Shown: positions 16,403-24,882, counted from the stretch's first letter. The stretch is DNA of 64,000 bases from an uncultured bacterium (GCA_949291545.1 CASEWB010000007.1:62001-126000); one strand, 5' to 3'. The notes: generated by a model not told the origin, from the letters alone. Made by a program: numbers and translations.

Positions 16403-16902
16403 TGAGGCTCCTTGCACAGGCACGGTTCCAGTGCCGCGCGCCAGCGGGTTTTCTTTTGCTGGTACGAAAGGGCGGCGTGTGCCGGGCTGGTAGAAGGCAG
16501 AATGTGGCAGTTTTTATCCGCCGGGAAGCCATAAGCCCGTTTAAAGTGCCGTGCGGCGGCCTGTCCGTTAAATAGCAAGGTGTGTATGTGCGGAAAACGG
16601 ATAAATAAGGACGGAAAATCATTCGGAACCGGGTGGGTGATGTTCCCGTCTAAACTGCCAGTACGCTCACAGTGTGCCAGTGCGTCCCACAGGCCAATTC
16701 CGTGCCGCAGGAGCGTATTTAGTTTGTCGGCGTAATTGCGCGGGGAGCGGCCGCCGGCCAATAGGTCAAACATCAGCCGCCAAAATTGGTTGTAAGCATA
16801 GGCGTAATATTCCTGCGCCCGAAGCGAAGCCGCCCCCGGCATACTGCCTATAACCAAAATGCGCGTGTGAGTGTTTACGACGGGCTTAAAACTTTCTAAC
16901 AT
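16399..16902 (-). CDS. DNA-deoxyinosine glycosylase (uracil-DNA glycosylase superfamily, family 6 type)
   Basis: 167 residues. Motif 1 GSMPGAASLRAQEYYAYAYN and motif 2 LPSTSPAHA are those of the UDG fold, and the YYAYAYNQFWRLM stretch is typical of hypoxanthine-DNA glycosylases. It should remove hypoxanthine, the deamination product of adenine, and start base-excision repair. A TATAAT box lies 8 nt before the ATG with no clear ribosome site. The downstream YqaA gene overlaps its stop. Confidence 0.85.
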   Translation of the reverse strand: MLESFKPVVNTHTRILVIGSMPGAASLRAQEYYAYAYNQFWRLMFDLLAGGRSPRNYADKLNTLLRHGIGLWDALAHCERTGSLDGNITHPVPNDFPSLFIRFPHIHTLLFNGQAAARHFKRAYGFPADKNCHILPSTSPAHAALSYQQKKTRWRAALEPCLCKEPQ

Positions 16903-16957
16903 ATATGATAATTATAGGAAAGTTGTTTAAATGACTACAATTTAAAAAGGACAAAAA

Positions 16958-18727
16958 ATGAAAAAACTGCTTACTGTTATTCTTTTTTTAGTCGCCGCGG
17001 GAGCGGGGTGGAGCCAGGAACGGATAGAACACTTTTATTCCACGGTGACGATAGATCAACAAGGCTCTGCTTGGGCCCAAGAAACAATGACTGCGATTGC
17101 CGGCCCCGATGGGCAGGGCATTCGGTACCGCAATTTGCCGGTTGGAGGGCAGGTGGAAGTGAAAGATATTTCCCTGCAAATGGACGGGAAGCCCTATCCC
17201 TTTGCGGTGGTAAAAGGACCCGGTTTTTTGCGGGTGGAATTTGGGGACGGGCAGCCCGTAGCCCCGGGGAAGCATATCTATCAGCTGCAGTATCGTATTC
17301 CGGGGGCGGTGACGTCTGAACCCGACCGAGATTTATTGGATTGGAATGTGACCGGGCATTGGCTTGCCCCGCTGAAAAAAGTTGAGTATGAGCTGTGTTT
17401 GCCTCAAAAAACGCTGTGGAAGCACGAACAATTTATCTCGTATGTCGGGCGCCCCAATAATTGGGATAAACCTGTATTTATAGAAGAAGACCCCTCTGCA
17501 AAACCCGCCCCCAAAGAAGCTTCCTGCTTCGGGTTAGAAACGGAAACCCCGTTAACGCTTGGCCGCGGGCTGCGGGTAGTTTCGTGGTGGAAGCCGGGCA
17601 TGGTGAACGCCGCCCCTAAGGTGCAATGGGCCCGTTTTAAATACCGTTATGCGCAAGGCTGGGTGTTGGCCGAAGTTGGGTTAATTCTCTTTTTGCTGGG
17701 GGTATTTTATTATATCAGCTGGCGGCGGGTGGGGCGCAAGCCGCTGGCGGAACCGGCCCAATGGCGTCCAACGCCGCCGGAAGGGTTTTCGGCGGGGAAG
17801 GTGGGCTATGTCTCCTCCCAGGGAAATTGTTCCATGGCGGTTTATGCAAGCAGTTTGGCGGTTAAAGGTGCGTTGGAAATCGCGCAGGACAAAACGGGAC
17901 ATATATCCTATTCCGTTTTGCATTTGAAAAATAAAGACGCAGCGTTTTTGTCTGCAGATGAACGGGCCGTGTTGATGCATTTATTCCCGCAAGGCGTTAG
18001 CGAATTTGTGGTGGGGTTGGATAATCCGTACCGTTGGCGGGGAGCTCAAGCGGCGGCGTGTAAGAGCCTGAAAGAACAAGGCGCAAACCAGCTTTTTAAT
18101 CGCCATTTCCATTATAATGCGGCCACGCTGTGTGCCTTGGCGTTGCTGGCGGGAGTGGGCGCCCAGTGCGGTGAGTGGCTGGCGGCCGTATTGACGGCGG
18201 TGTTTGGCGGTATTTGCTGGATAATTGGAGGTTATTGGTGGGCTGTGCCCTGCCGCTATACAACGGCCAAACGGGTGCTGGTGGGCGCCTTGGTACTAGC
18301 CGTTGCCGTATTTTTGGGCTATATGATGTGCCAGGCGCATGGGGTTTACGGGTGGTTGCCCGGTATGTTGGTGGCGGGTTTTGCTGGGGGCGTGTTTAGC
18401 TATTGGATTGCAAGCTATACCACCCAGGGGCGCCAGATTATGGAACAGATTGAAAGCTTTAAGGGATATTTGTTGCATATCCGTTCGGACCGACAGCCTT
18501 TGTGGGAACAGGCTCACCAAGCGGCGCAGCATTTTTGCGATTATCTGCCCTATGCCTGTGCATTGGGCGTAGCGGAAAAATGGCTGGAGACCTTTTTGCT
18601 GAGGATTGATAAATCCGTCCTGCAAGGAGTGATGCGCGAGCGTGGCCTGTCCGTGGAGCCGGAGCAGTTGCTTGGCGTGCTTAAACGCCTAAACAGACTG
18701 CCAAAACCGGTTTCTGCGGAACAATGA
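16958..18727 (+). CDS. DUF2207 membrane protein
   Basis: 589 residues with a signal peptide (cut near AGAGWSQ), an extracytoplasmic beta domain (IEHFYSTVTIDQQGSAWAQE... to about 210) typical of DUF2207, a membrane helix at about 225-245, a cytosolic part and further helices around 395-480, ending in a helical tail. A SD sequence (AAAGGA) precedes the ATG. DUF2207 proteins occur widely without an assigned reaction. No partner gene adjoins; a strong terminator lies about 200 nt downstream. Confidence 0.8.
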   Translation: MKKLLTVILFLVAAGAGWSQERIEHFYSTVTIDQQGSAWAQETMTAIAGPDGQGIRYRNLPVGGQVEVKDISLQMDGKPYPFAVVKGPGFLRVEFGDGQPVAPGKHIYQLQYRIPGAVTSEPDRDLLDWNVTGHWLAPLKKVEYELCLPQKTLWKHEQFISYVGRPNNWDKPVFIEEDPSAKPAPKEASCFGLETETPLTLGRGLRVVSWWKPGMVNAAPKVQWARFKYRYAQGWVLAEVGLILFLLGVFYYISWRRVGRKPLAEPAQWRPTPPEGFSAGKVGYVSSQGNCSMAVYASSLAVKGALEIAQDKTGHISYSVLHLKNKDAAFLSADERAVLMHLFPQGVSEFVVGLDNPYRWRGAQAAACKSLKEQGANQLFNRHFHYNAATLCALALLAGVGAQCGEWLAAVLTAVFGGICWIIGGYWWAVPCRYTTAKRVLVGALVLAVAVFLGYMMCQAHGVYGWLPGMLVAGFAGGVFSYWIASYTTQGRQIMEQIESFKGYLLHIRSDRQPLWEQAHQAAQHFCDYLPYACALGVAEKWLETFLLRIDKSVLQGVMRERGLSVEPEQLLGVLKRLNRLPKPVSAEQ

Positions 18728-18930
18728 TTTTTCGCAAAATTTTTTCTATCGCAAAGGAAACCGCAGTAGGTAATCCCTTAGCTTTACAGGGAGTTTTGCC
18801 TTAGGCGTAGTTTTGTTCATGCCTTCTCCGCGCCTCTGCCCGGCACCGGCCTGGGATAAAAGAATTGTGTCGGTATGTGTTTGGGCTTAATATAGCAAAT
18901 CGGGCGGGAGAAAGCGTTCTGTTTTATGCA

Positions 18931-18964
18931 AACCACCCCGGAGGTTTCTCCGGGGTGGTTTTTA
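18931..18964. terminator. Bidirectional terminator
   Basis: CCACCCCGGAG/CTCCGGGGTGG stem with A-rich and T-rich flanks, between the DUF2207 gene and the minus-strand gene ending at 18973. The 200 bases before it (18728-18930) hold no gene that I can support. Confidence 0.85.
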
Positions 18965-18972
18965 TATCAAAA

Positions 18973-19440
18973 TTAGCGGGATTGTTCTTGCATATATTCC
19001 GCCAAAATCCGCGCGGCCGAGGCTACTTTATCCGGGCAGGGGCGCAACCGGTAATACTGGGCGGTGCGTTCCTGGGGCGTAGGGTCCTGCGGGCCGGGGG
19101 GGAGGGATAATAATTCGCGGCAGATAATGGAACCATTTTCTTCTTTGAACCGCTTGGCTAATTCCTGTACGCGTGCATAAAGTTGGGCTTTTGCGTTGCG
19201 GTCGGTCGGGTCAGTCGATCCGTACTTTAACCCCAACACCATAAACATGGCGCTTACGGCGCCGCATACTTCGCGCAGGCGGCCCATTCCGCCGCCAAAG
19301 CCGGCGCACAGTTTTAAGGCTGTTTCTTCCGGCAGGTCTAGGCTGTTGCTGAAGGCCAAAAATACGGCTTGCGCACAATTATGGCCGGACAAAAAAAGCC
19401 GTTTGGCTTCTTCGCCTATTTGCAAAGGAGTTTTTTCCAT
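18973..19440 (-). CDS. C_GCAxxG_C_C family redox-type protein
   Basis: 155 residues with the family pattern: HNCAQAVFLAF, LCAGFGGGMGRL, then EVCGAVSAMFMVLGL, a later CREL and a final CPDKV. Such Cys-rich proteins are common in anaerobes and are thought to bind a metal or haem-like cofactor; no reaction is established. A second, more diverged member lies at 62760-63212. Confidence 0.85.
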   Translation of the reverse strand: MEKTPLQIGEEAKRLFLSGHNCAQAVFLAFSNSLDLPEETALKLCAGFGGGMGRLREVCGAVSAMFMVLGLKYGSTDPTDRNAKAQLYARVQELAKRFKEENGSIICRELLSLPPGPQDPTPQERTAQYYRLRPCPDKVASAARILAEYMQEQSR

Positions 19441-19446
19441 AAGTAA

Positions 19447-20343
19447 TTATTGGTTCGCCCGTGGGACATATGGCGTAAAGATAAAGGACTCTCCGTCCTT
19501 GGCCAGCTGTACCCGGCTCCAAACAGGGGTATTTGTAGGGCCTTTAATCAAGGCGGAAACTTCTACAAAATCCTTGGTGGGGATATCCTGGGATACAACA
19601 TGGTAAAAATTGTCTTTTCTCCACCCGCGCACCGTTACAACCACCGGAATTTTGCCGTTTTCGAAGCTGTGCATATAGGCAAAATGCAGCGTTTCGTCGG
19701 CCCGGGGCGTTAAGTAAATTTGTTTTACGTCCACTTCTTTTAGCATATCTTCTGTGGCGGGCATAGTGCCTAAGTTAATTAAGCGCATTTGTACGCCTAC
19801 GGCGTTCGCTTCGCTCCCCGAATCCTGCACGCGCAGCCCATTTTTTAATACATTGCGCAAGGCGTTTTCGTCCAATCCCATACCGCGGTACAGATAAATG
19901 TTGTTGGTAGGAACGGGCGCGTGGTCGGGCAAATTTTTGGTATATCCGTCCAATGTTAAGCCTTCTAACGAAGGAACGGTTATGGAGTGGGAAATGGTTT
20001 TTACCCAGCCTTTATTGGGGCTTTGGCGCAGCTCCGCTACACGGCGCAAAGCTTGTTGGCGGGTTTTGTTGGTAAGTTGTTCATACTTAAGCACGGCACC
20101 GGGATATTTACGGGCGATATTGGTTTTCCAATGGGCGGGCGCGGACGTGCTGGCCGGCAGACTGGGAGCAATCACTCCAGAAAAGTTGGCCCACGGGCCT
20201 ACAACGGCTTTCCCGGCATTTTTGCTCACGGCGCGCGGCAACTGCTGCGCGGCCTGTTTTACCAGCTGCGCTTGCAGCGGAAGCGTATTTCCTACAAGCA
20301 ATAGCCCCAGCAAACCTGTTACCCAAAATTTTCGCAATATCAT
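19447..20343 (-). CDS. Secreted protein with ADP-ribosyltransferase-like motifs
   Basis: 298 residues; signal peptide to about residue 25 (PLQAQ). The central part reads YLYRGMGLDENALRNVLKNG, then IYLTPRADETLHFAYMHS, IPVVVTVRG and SQDIPTKDFVEV. This order resembles the Arg strand, the Ser/Thr strand with its following helix, and the C-terminal Glu-turn region of the ADP-ribosyltransferase (R-S-E) fold. The end is FIFTPYVP. SD sequence TAGGAG precedes ATG. I infer an exported enzyme or an enzyme-derived binding protein; the fold call is by eye. Its upstream region carries the shared GGTC palindrome. Confidence 0.65.
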   Translation of the reverse strand: MILRKFWVTGLLGLLLVGNTLPLQAQLVKQAAQQLPRAVSKNAGKAVVGPWANFSGVIAPSLPASTSAPAHWKTNIARKYPGAVLKYEQLTNKTRQQALRRVAELRQSPNKGWVKTISHSITVPSLEGLTLDGYTKNLPDHAPVPTNNIYLYRGMGLDENALRNVLKNGLRVQDSGSEANAVGVQMRLINLGTMPATEDMLKEVDVKQIYLTPRADETLHFAYMHSFENGKIPVVVTVRGWRKDNFYHVVSQDIPTKDFVEVSALIKGPTNTPVWSRVQLAKDGESFIFTPYVPRANQ

Positions 20344-20372
20344 AAAAAATCTCCTAGTGAATTCTTATTGAT

Positions 20373-20416
20373 AGTATAGCCGTAAAACTCCCAAAAACCA
20401 TAGGTCCAAAGACCTA
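20373..20416 (-). promoter_or_regulatory. Promoter with TAGGTC-N4-GACCTA palindrome
   Basis: Perfect inverted repeat TAGGTC-CAAA-GACCTA at 20401-20416 (minus strand TAGGTCTTTGGACCTA). 24 nt separate its GACC half from the -10 box TATACT (20373-20378) of the gene starting at 20343. The palindrome lies just upstream of the -35 position, as an activator site would. Confidence 0.55.
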
Positions 20417-20441
20417 GTGGCCGAGCCACAGGGGCCTAAAT

Positions 20442-21347
20442 TTATTTTTCAACCGGTACATACGGGGTAACTAAGAACCCGTTTTCAGCTAATTCTATTT
20501 GGCACCATACCGGTTTGCCTTTAATGGAAAGCAAAGCAGCTACCGCCTGGATTTCCTGCGGGGAGATATCGTGCGGCGTGGTGAGAATAGAATCGTTGTG
20601 TACCTTGTCTTTTATCACCACTAACACCAACATCCCCTTGGATTGGTATCTCTCGGCGTAATGCAAGGCCAAGGCAGGAGAACTGGTTAAATTAATCACC
20701 CGTTCCGTGGCAATTGCGTGCAGGGCACCCCGCCCCCCTTGTGAAGCATACGATAAACGCAGGGTGTTATGGTCGGGTCCAACGTCTTTGACTAATAAGC
20801 CTTTTTCCAAAATATTGCGTACAGCGGCCCCATCTACCGCAAGGCCAAGGCCCCTATACATATAGTGCGGGTGGGGGAAAAAAGGCACCTGCGGGACTAA
20901 ACCGTCTGGGTAGCCCAAATCGGAAAAATCTTGCACTGTAAATTGCTTGTGCGTTTGCAAGCGGGGAAAGCCCGCCCGTTTGGAGGGGAGAGCCCCTAAT
21001 CTATATAGATTGGTGGCCGCTTTGCGTGGAGAAATGCCGACTGCCGTTTGCATCTTAAATAAAGGCCTTTTGTATTTGTTAGCAAAACGGGCAACGGCCG
21101 TGTTAATGCGTTCGGGGTTATTAAGCGGATTTTGCGGTGCGGAAAGGCTGTTTCCAGCCACTTTTTGCACCTGCCCTACCGAAGCGGACCCGCCGGAGAA
21201 CTCGGCTGTCACTTTGGCCGCATTTATGCGAAAGCCCTTGGACAGGGTTTGGAGAGTGTTTTTTGTTCCTTGGCCGCAAGCAGGGGTACCGGCGCAGGCC
21301 AGTATTCCTAAAAAACCAAATAAAAATAATATTTTCATCGTTTTCAT
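20442..21347 (-). CDS. Secreted protein with ADP-ribosyltransferase-like motifs, paralog
   Basis: 301 residues with a signal peptide (ILACAGTPACGQ; the Cys could also mark a lipoprotein). Middle section: YMYRGLGLAVDGAAVRNILE, then RVINLTSSPALALHYAERYQ and MLVLVVIKD, then HDISPQEIQAVAALL. TSSP followed by an Ala-rich helix and a hydrophobic strand fits the STS motif of ADP-ribosyltransferases better than in the 19447 copy. It shares AVGISPRKAATNLYRLGAL with the 15159 protein and ends FLVTPYVPVEK. Adjacent to its paralog in the same orientation, 98 nt apart, each with its own promoter. Confidence 0.65.
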   Translation of the reverse strand: MKTMKILFLFGFLGILACAGTPACGQGTKNTLQTLSKGFRINAAKVTAEFSGGSASVGQVQKVAGNSLSAPQNPLNNPERINTAVARFANKYKRPLFKMQTAVGISPRKAATNLYRLGALPSKRAGFPRLQTHKQFTVQDFSDLGYPDGLVPQVPFFPHPHYMYRGLGLAVDGAAVRNILEKGLLVKDVGPDHNTLRLSYASQGGRGALHAIATERVINLTSSPALALHYAERYQSKGMLVLVVIKDKVHNDSILTTPHDISPQEIQAVAALLSIKGKPVWCQIELAENGFLVTPYVPVEK

Positions 21348-21355
21348 ACTTGTAT

Positions 21356-21398
21356 ATTATAGATAAAAAAATTCAAAGAAACAGGGGTCAAAAGACCT
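21356..21398 (-). promoter_or_regulatory. Promoter with GGTC-AAAA-GACC element
   Basis: Minus-strand TAGGTCTTTTGACC (21385-21398), 23 nt, then TATAAT (21356-21361), 8 nt before ATG. Same arrangement as upstream of 20343 and 30554. Confidence 0.55.
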
Positions 21399-21448
21399 AA
21401 TTCTCGGTGGGACTGGACCTAAAATGTGCTACAATGGGAATACAAAAT

Positions 21449-21937
21449 ATGTCCGAAACTTTTGTGTATTTTAATAGTCCCATCGGGCGCTTGGCGGTGG
21501 CCGCAACGGATAAGGCCGTGACTCGGGTGGCCTTTTGCCCCGCGGAATGGGTGCAAACGCTGGAAGAAAAAAACACCCCGCTTTTGGCGCAGGCCTGCCG
21601 GGAACTGGCGGAATATTTCCAAGGGCGTTTGGCGGTATTTACCCTCCCTTTGGCTCCTGTGGGGACGGTATTTCAAAAGCGGGTTTGGCGGGCTTTGTGC
21701 CAAGTGCCGTATGGGCACACCTGCAGCTATAAGGATTTGGCCGCGGCGGCAGGTTATCCGCGGGCTGCCCGCGCCGTGGGCGGGGCCAACCACGTCAATC
21801 CGATTGCCATTATCATTCCGTGCCACCGGGTGATTGCGGCGGACGGAAGTTGGGGCGGATATGGGGCTGGCGTTTCCAAGAAGATTTTTTTGTTAGAATT
21901 AGAGAAGGCGCACCTCCGGGGTGAAGCGCTGAAATAA
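21449..21937 (+). CDS. ogt: Methylated-DNA--protein-cysteine methyltransferase
   Basis: 162 residues from the ATG at 21449; upstream ATGs would add a tail without homology. Active-site motif IPCHRVIAADG with the acceptor Cys, and the helix-turn-helix region SYKDLAAAAGYPRAARAVG that binds DNA. It transfers methyl groups from O6-methylguanine to its own Cys in a suicide reaction. A TACAAT box 13 nt before the ATG implies a very short leader. It is divergent from the secreted gene starting at 21347. Confidence 0.93.
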   Translation: MSETFVYFNSPIGRLAVAATDKAVTRVAFCPAEWVQTLEEKNTPLLAQACRELAEYFQGRLAVFTLPLAPVGTVFQKRVWRALCQVPYGHTCSYKDLAAAAGYPRAARAVGGANHVNPIAIIIPCHRVIAADGSWGGYGAGVSKKIFLLELEKAHLRGEALK

Positions 21938-22064
21938 AAAGCCCGGTCTAGTGACCAGGGTTTTCTACACAGGAGCTCCCCATTTCGCTTGGGGAAGCGG
22001 ACAGTTAAATTGTCTTATATATATAACCCTAAAATAAAAATTTTATTGCAGGGGTGGAGGAAAA

Positions 22065-22493
22065 ATGAATAAAAAAATATGGATTTTGGCCGTTTTGACC
22101 ATGTGTATGGCTGCGTGTGGAAAATCGCCGCAGGAAGAAGTATTGTATGAAGAAGAACTCCCGGCTGCACAGCAAAGTGTTTCCCAACCGGAATATGTGG
22201 GCGTGTATGAAGGCTTTTTGCCGGCGGCTTCGGGCCCGGGCATTCAGACGCGTATTACCCTGGAAGGGGACGGCACCTTTGTGTGGCGTTCGGAATATGT
22301 GGGCGAACAAGACGGCGTGTTTACGGATAAAGGAATGTACACGGTAACCGGAAAAGTAGCCGCGTTGGAAATTCCGGGTGAAGGGGTGCACTATGTCCAA
22401 TTGGAGGACGGGCATTTGCGCTTGTTGGACCAAGATAAAGCGGTTATTACAGGTGCTTTGGCGGATATGTATGTGCTGGGGAAAGTGAAATAG
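22065..22493 (+). CDS. Small NlpE-like lipoprotein
   Basis: 142 residues; a lipobox MCMAAC puts the mature Cys at about 18. The barrel-like domain YVGVYEGFLPAASGPGIQTR ... EGDGTFVWRSEY ... GMYTV resembles the N-terminal NlpE domain, which reports envelope or copper stress. However, the Cys pair of NlpE (CADC) is replaced by AASG. SD GGAGG is 7 nt before ATG. A terminator follows at 22547-22572. Confidence 0.7.
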   Translation: MNKKIWILAVLTMCMAACGKSPQEEVLYEEELPAAQQSVSQPEYVGVYEGFLPAASGPGIQTRITLEGDGTFVWRSEYVGEQDGVFTDKGMYTVTGKVAALEIPGEGVHYVQLEDGHLRLLDQDKAVITGALADMYVLGKVK

Positions 22494-22546
22494 TTCCAGG
22501 AACCTATACCGCACGCTTTTAATCCAACGAAATGTTTATCAATTTA

Positions 22547-22573
22547 TTCCGGCCTGTGAAGGCCGGATTTTTT
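22547..22573 (+). terminator. Terminator of the lipoprotein gene
   Basis: CCGGCC-TGTGAA-GGCCGG stem followed by ATTTTTT. Confidence 0.85.
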
Positions 22574-22676
22574 GGGGAAGCATAGTTGTTTTTAAGTTGG
22601 ATTATTTAAGGGGCTTAAGTGTAACCTAGAAACACTTTGCCGGCGACTATACGCTGCAATAGGGGTTTAAGGACAA

Positions 22677-22708
22677 CAAAAAAGGCACTTCGCAAAAAGT
22701 GCCTTTTA
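22677..22708 (-). terminator. Terminator of tRNA-Val
   Basis: AAAGGCACTT/AAGTGCCTTT stem directly downstream of the tRNA on the minus strand, with a T run on that strand. Confidence 0.8.
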
Positions 22709-22711
22709 AAA

Positions 22712-22787
22712 TGGTGGACCGGACAGGACTTGAACCTGTGACCTCCTGCGTGTAAAGCAGGCGCTCTACCAACTAAGCTACCGATCC
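22712..22787 (-). tRNA. tRNA-Val, anticodon TAC
   Basis: 76 nt with encoded CCA. Acceptor GGATCGG/CCGGTCC; anticodon stem CCTGC/GCAGG with loop TTTACAC (anticodon TAC); T-arm ACAGG/CCTGT with TTCAAGT. All arms pair. Confidence 0.95.
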
Positions 22788-22848
22788 AAAAGCGATACTA
22801 TATTTTAGCAAAATCCGCGCAGGAACTCAAGGCGGAGTGCAAGATCGC

Positions 22849-23337
22849 CTATTTTTCCACTTGGGGTGTGGTGCGCGCCCATTCTTCTTCTTCTTCGGGG
22901 CCCCATTTGTCTTTTACCGCCTGCGGAATTTTGTATAGGATACTGGTGCATTTAGCGGACACAGTGCCGTCTGGCAAAATAATTTCCCCTTCCACTTGTG
23001 CGCGGGAGCCGCCGTCCTTAAGCACACGCCCGACCGCTTTTAAAGGCGTGTGGGTGGGGGTGTTGTGTTTGTAGACGACTTCCATTTTTAAAGTAACCAT
23101 CAAACGGTTAAAATCGTTCCCTAACAGCACGGCACGGCCGGAGGTTTCGTCCAAAATTGTAGCTAAAATCCCGCCGTGGACAGTGCCCGGGTAAGAGCAA
23201 TAATTGTCGTCTAAGGTAAAATTCGCCTCCACCTGCTTTTCGTCATAATTGTTGTACCATTCAAGTTTTAGGCCAAAAGGATTTTTGCGCCCGCAGGCAA
23301 AACATTGCAAAGATGTGGGCTGACGTAATTTTTTCAT
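22849..23337 (-). CDS. PaaI-type hotdog thioesterase
   Basis: 162 residues from ATG 23337, which has an AGGAGGG site; the longer frame to 23391 lacks one. It begins with a CFACGRKNPFGL knuckle seen in a subset of PaaI-like proteins, then the hotdog core with YPGTVHGGILATILDETSGR (HGG motif) and a C-terminal strand pair. Acyl-CoA thioesterase activity is expected; the acyl group is unknown. The start regions of this gene and the CYTH gene face each other over 45 nt. Confidence 0.85.
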   Translation of the reverse strand: MKKLRQPTSLQCFACGRKNPFGLKLEWYNNYDEKQVEANFTLDDNYCSYPGTVHGGILATILDETSGRAVLLGNDFNRLMVTLKMEVVYKHNTPTHTPLKAVGRVLKDGGSRAQVEGEIILPDGTVSAKCTSILYKIPQAVKDKWGPEEEEEWARTTPQVEK

Positions 23338-23382
23338 AAATTCCCTCCTAAAGCCATTATACTTTTTTGCTAAACTAAACAT

Positions 23383-24015
23383 ATGAAACATTTAGAAACA
23401 GAATTTAAATGGGACGCCAACACCCCGCGCGCGTTTGTGCGTATGCAACGGGTGTTGGAGAGAACCGAGGGGGTAAAGCACTTAAGCCCCTTGCGGCAGT
23501 TAACCATTTGCGATGTGTATTTGGATAATCCCGCGGGTGATTTTTCGCGTGGAAAAATTGCTTTCCGCGTGCGTTGCACGGACGGGGTTTGGGAGGCCAC
23601 TTTCAAAACGCGCACAGCTGTTTGCAACGGAAAGGCGGTCCGGCGGGAAGAAACCCTCCCGCTGGTTGGTGTAACAAATTTGGCAGGAGCCCTGCGAGTT
23701 TTGGACGGCAGAAAAGTTTGGCAAGGTTTGGCCGTGCAAGGCTTAAAGCCAATGTTTGAAATTCATAACCAGCGGAAAACGTTAGATATTTCGTATGCCG
23801 GAGCCCGGGCGGAAATGGCTTTTGACTCGTTTGAAATTAGGGTGCTTGGGCGGCGGGTAAAAATGAAGGAAATCGAATTGGAGCACAAACACGGCCGTTT
23901 GAAAAGCACGGAGCGTTTGGTGCAGGAACTGACGCAGAAGAGCGGGCTGGCGTATGCAAAAATTTCAAAAGTAAAGACGGCGACGGCCTTGCTGGCGTTG
24001 TGGGGGAGGGTATGA
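23383..24015 (+). CDS. CYTH-domain protein (triphosphate tunnel fold)
   Basis: 210 residues starting MKHLETEFKWD, the ExExK signature of CYTH proteins. Later strands carry the expected basic and acidic residues (AFRVRCTDGVWEATFKTR, AEMAFDSFEIRVLG, KEIELEHKHG). Members hydrolyse inorganic triphosphate or make cAMP or thiamine triphosphate; the substrate cannot be told. Stop overlaps the next ATG (ATGA). Confidence 0.8.
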   Translation: MKHLETEFKWDANTPRAFVRMQRVLERTEGVKHLSPLRQLTICDVYLDNPAGDFSRGKIAFRVRCTDGVWEATFKTRTAVCNGKAVRREETLPLVGVTNLAGALRVLDGRKVWQGLAVQGLKPMFEIHNQRKTLDISYAGARAEMAFDSFEIRVLGRRVKMKEIELEHKHGRLKSTERLVQELTQKSGLAYAKISKVKTATALLALWGRV

Positions 24016-24428
24016 GCGCGTTTGTAGCATTGTTATTTAGTTTGGTTGCTCCGGGGGCGGGGCATATTTTTTGCGGGGCTTATGCGGAAGGTGCGGTGTT
24101 GGGGGGATTGTTTGCCCTTGGCAAAAGCGCTTTATTGCCTCTTGCTTTGCGCGTGTTTGGCGTGACGGATTTAAAACGTACGTTGCAAATTTTTTATGTC
24201 TGTAATTGCTGTTATATGTTAGTTATTTTGTATGCCGCGATAAGCAGTTTGTGGCGCGGATTTTATGCAGACCAAACACATTTTTTGTATGCACTTGTGT
24301 TTGCAATTTGTGTAACAGCGGTATACAAAAACACTTTAAACGCGTTTATTTTTACGGCGCTGTGCGGGCGCAGCGGAGTGTGTGGTTTGATGCGCGCAAA
24401 CAAAAAATCTTCGACGGAGAAAAAATAA
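24012..24428 (+). CDS. Small membrane protein of unknown function
   Basis: 138 residues from ATG 24012, coupled to the CYTH gene by a 4-nt overlap. Begins with a glycine-rich hydrophobic stretch (LVAPGAGHIFCGAYAEGAVL) that resembles the start of small TM2-type proteins, then three more hydrophobic segments and a basic tail. No function assigned. Confidence 0.7.
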   Translation: MSAFVALLFSLVAPGAGHIFCGAYAEGAVLGGLFALGKSALLPLALRVFGVTDLKRTLQIFYVCNCCYMLVILYAAISSLWRGFYADQTHFLYALVFAICVTAVYKNTLNAFIFTALCGRSGVCGLMRANKKSSTEKK

Positions 24429-24442
24429 AAAATACTTTTTCA

Positions 24443-24454
24443 GACGGTAAAAAT
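24443..24454 (+). promoter_or_regulatory. GACGGTAAAAAT motif, copy 1
   Basis: Twelve bases identical to 37351-37362, in both cases on the plus strand 120-180 nt upstream of a probably highly expressed gene (histone-like protein here, porin there). Could be a shared regulator site or chance. Confidence 0.25.
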
Positions 24455-24499
24455 AGGGCTTGATTTTTTTAAAAAAATTATTTTAAGACGAGGAAATGT

Positions 24500-24528
24500 T
24501 TGCATTTTAAAATAATTTGTGCTATTAT
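24500..24528 (+). promoter_or_regulatory. Promoter of the histone-like gene
   Basis: TTGCAT (24500-24505), 17-nt spacer, TATTAT (24523-24528), with an AT-rich upstream region that may act as an UP element. Start expected near 24535, leader about 30 nt with AGGAG before ATG. Confidence 0.65.
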
Positions 24529-24566
24529 TTTTATGAGGTTAAAACTAATTGTCTCAGGAGAAAAAA

Positions 24567-24869
24567 ATGGCCGTTAAAAAAACCGTGAAAAAGGCCGCCG
24601 CCAAAAAGCCGGCCGCTAAGAAAGTAGCCGTAAAGAAAGCCGCCGTAAAAAAACCGGCGAAGAAAGCCTGTGCTAAAAAAGCTTGCGCTAAAAAAGCCTG
24701 TGCTAAAAAAGCCTGTGCTAAAAAAGCTGTGAAAAAAGTGGCCGTAAAAAAAGCCGCAGTAAAAAAGGCTGCCGCTAAAAAACCGGCTAAAAAAGTAACC
24801 GTGAAAAAAGCCGCCGCTAAAAAACCGGCTGCTAAAAAAGCTGTAAAAAAAGTTGCGAAGAAAAAATAA
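24567..24869 (+). CDS. Histone H1-like Lys/Ala/Pro repeat protein
   Basis: 100 residues from ATG 24567 (AGGAG 5-10 nt upstream; the TTG at 24549 is rejected). Almost only K, A, V, P plus a run of KKACA units (four copies, residues about 35-55), so four Cys in an otherwise Cys-free chain. It resembles the C-terminal tail of eukaryotic H1 and bacterial AlgP/Hc1-type proteins, which bind and condense DNA. The DNA repeat is recent: the KKACA codons are nearly identical, so copy number may vary between strains. Strong promoter and terminator suggest abundance. Confidence 0.85.
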   Translation: MAVKKTVKKAAAKKPAAKKVAVKKAAVKKPAKKACAKKACAKKACAKKACAKKAVKKVAVKKAAVKKAAAKKPAKKVTVKKAAAKKPAAKKAVKKVAKKK

Positions 24870-24882
24870 TTTAGTAAACCAA

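Noticed and set aside
24600..24860. Tandem short repeats as a possible CRISPR array
   Set aside because: The repeats are in-frame codons of a Lys/Ala protein without spacers. No CRISPR-like array was seen anywhere in the window.
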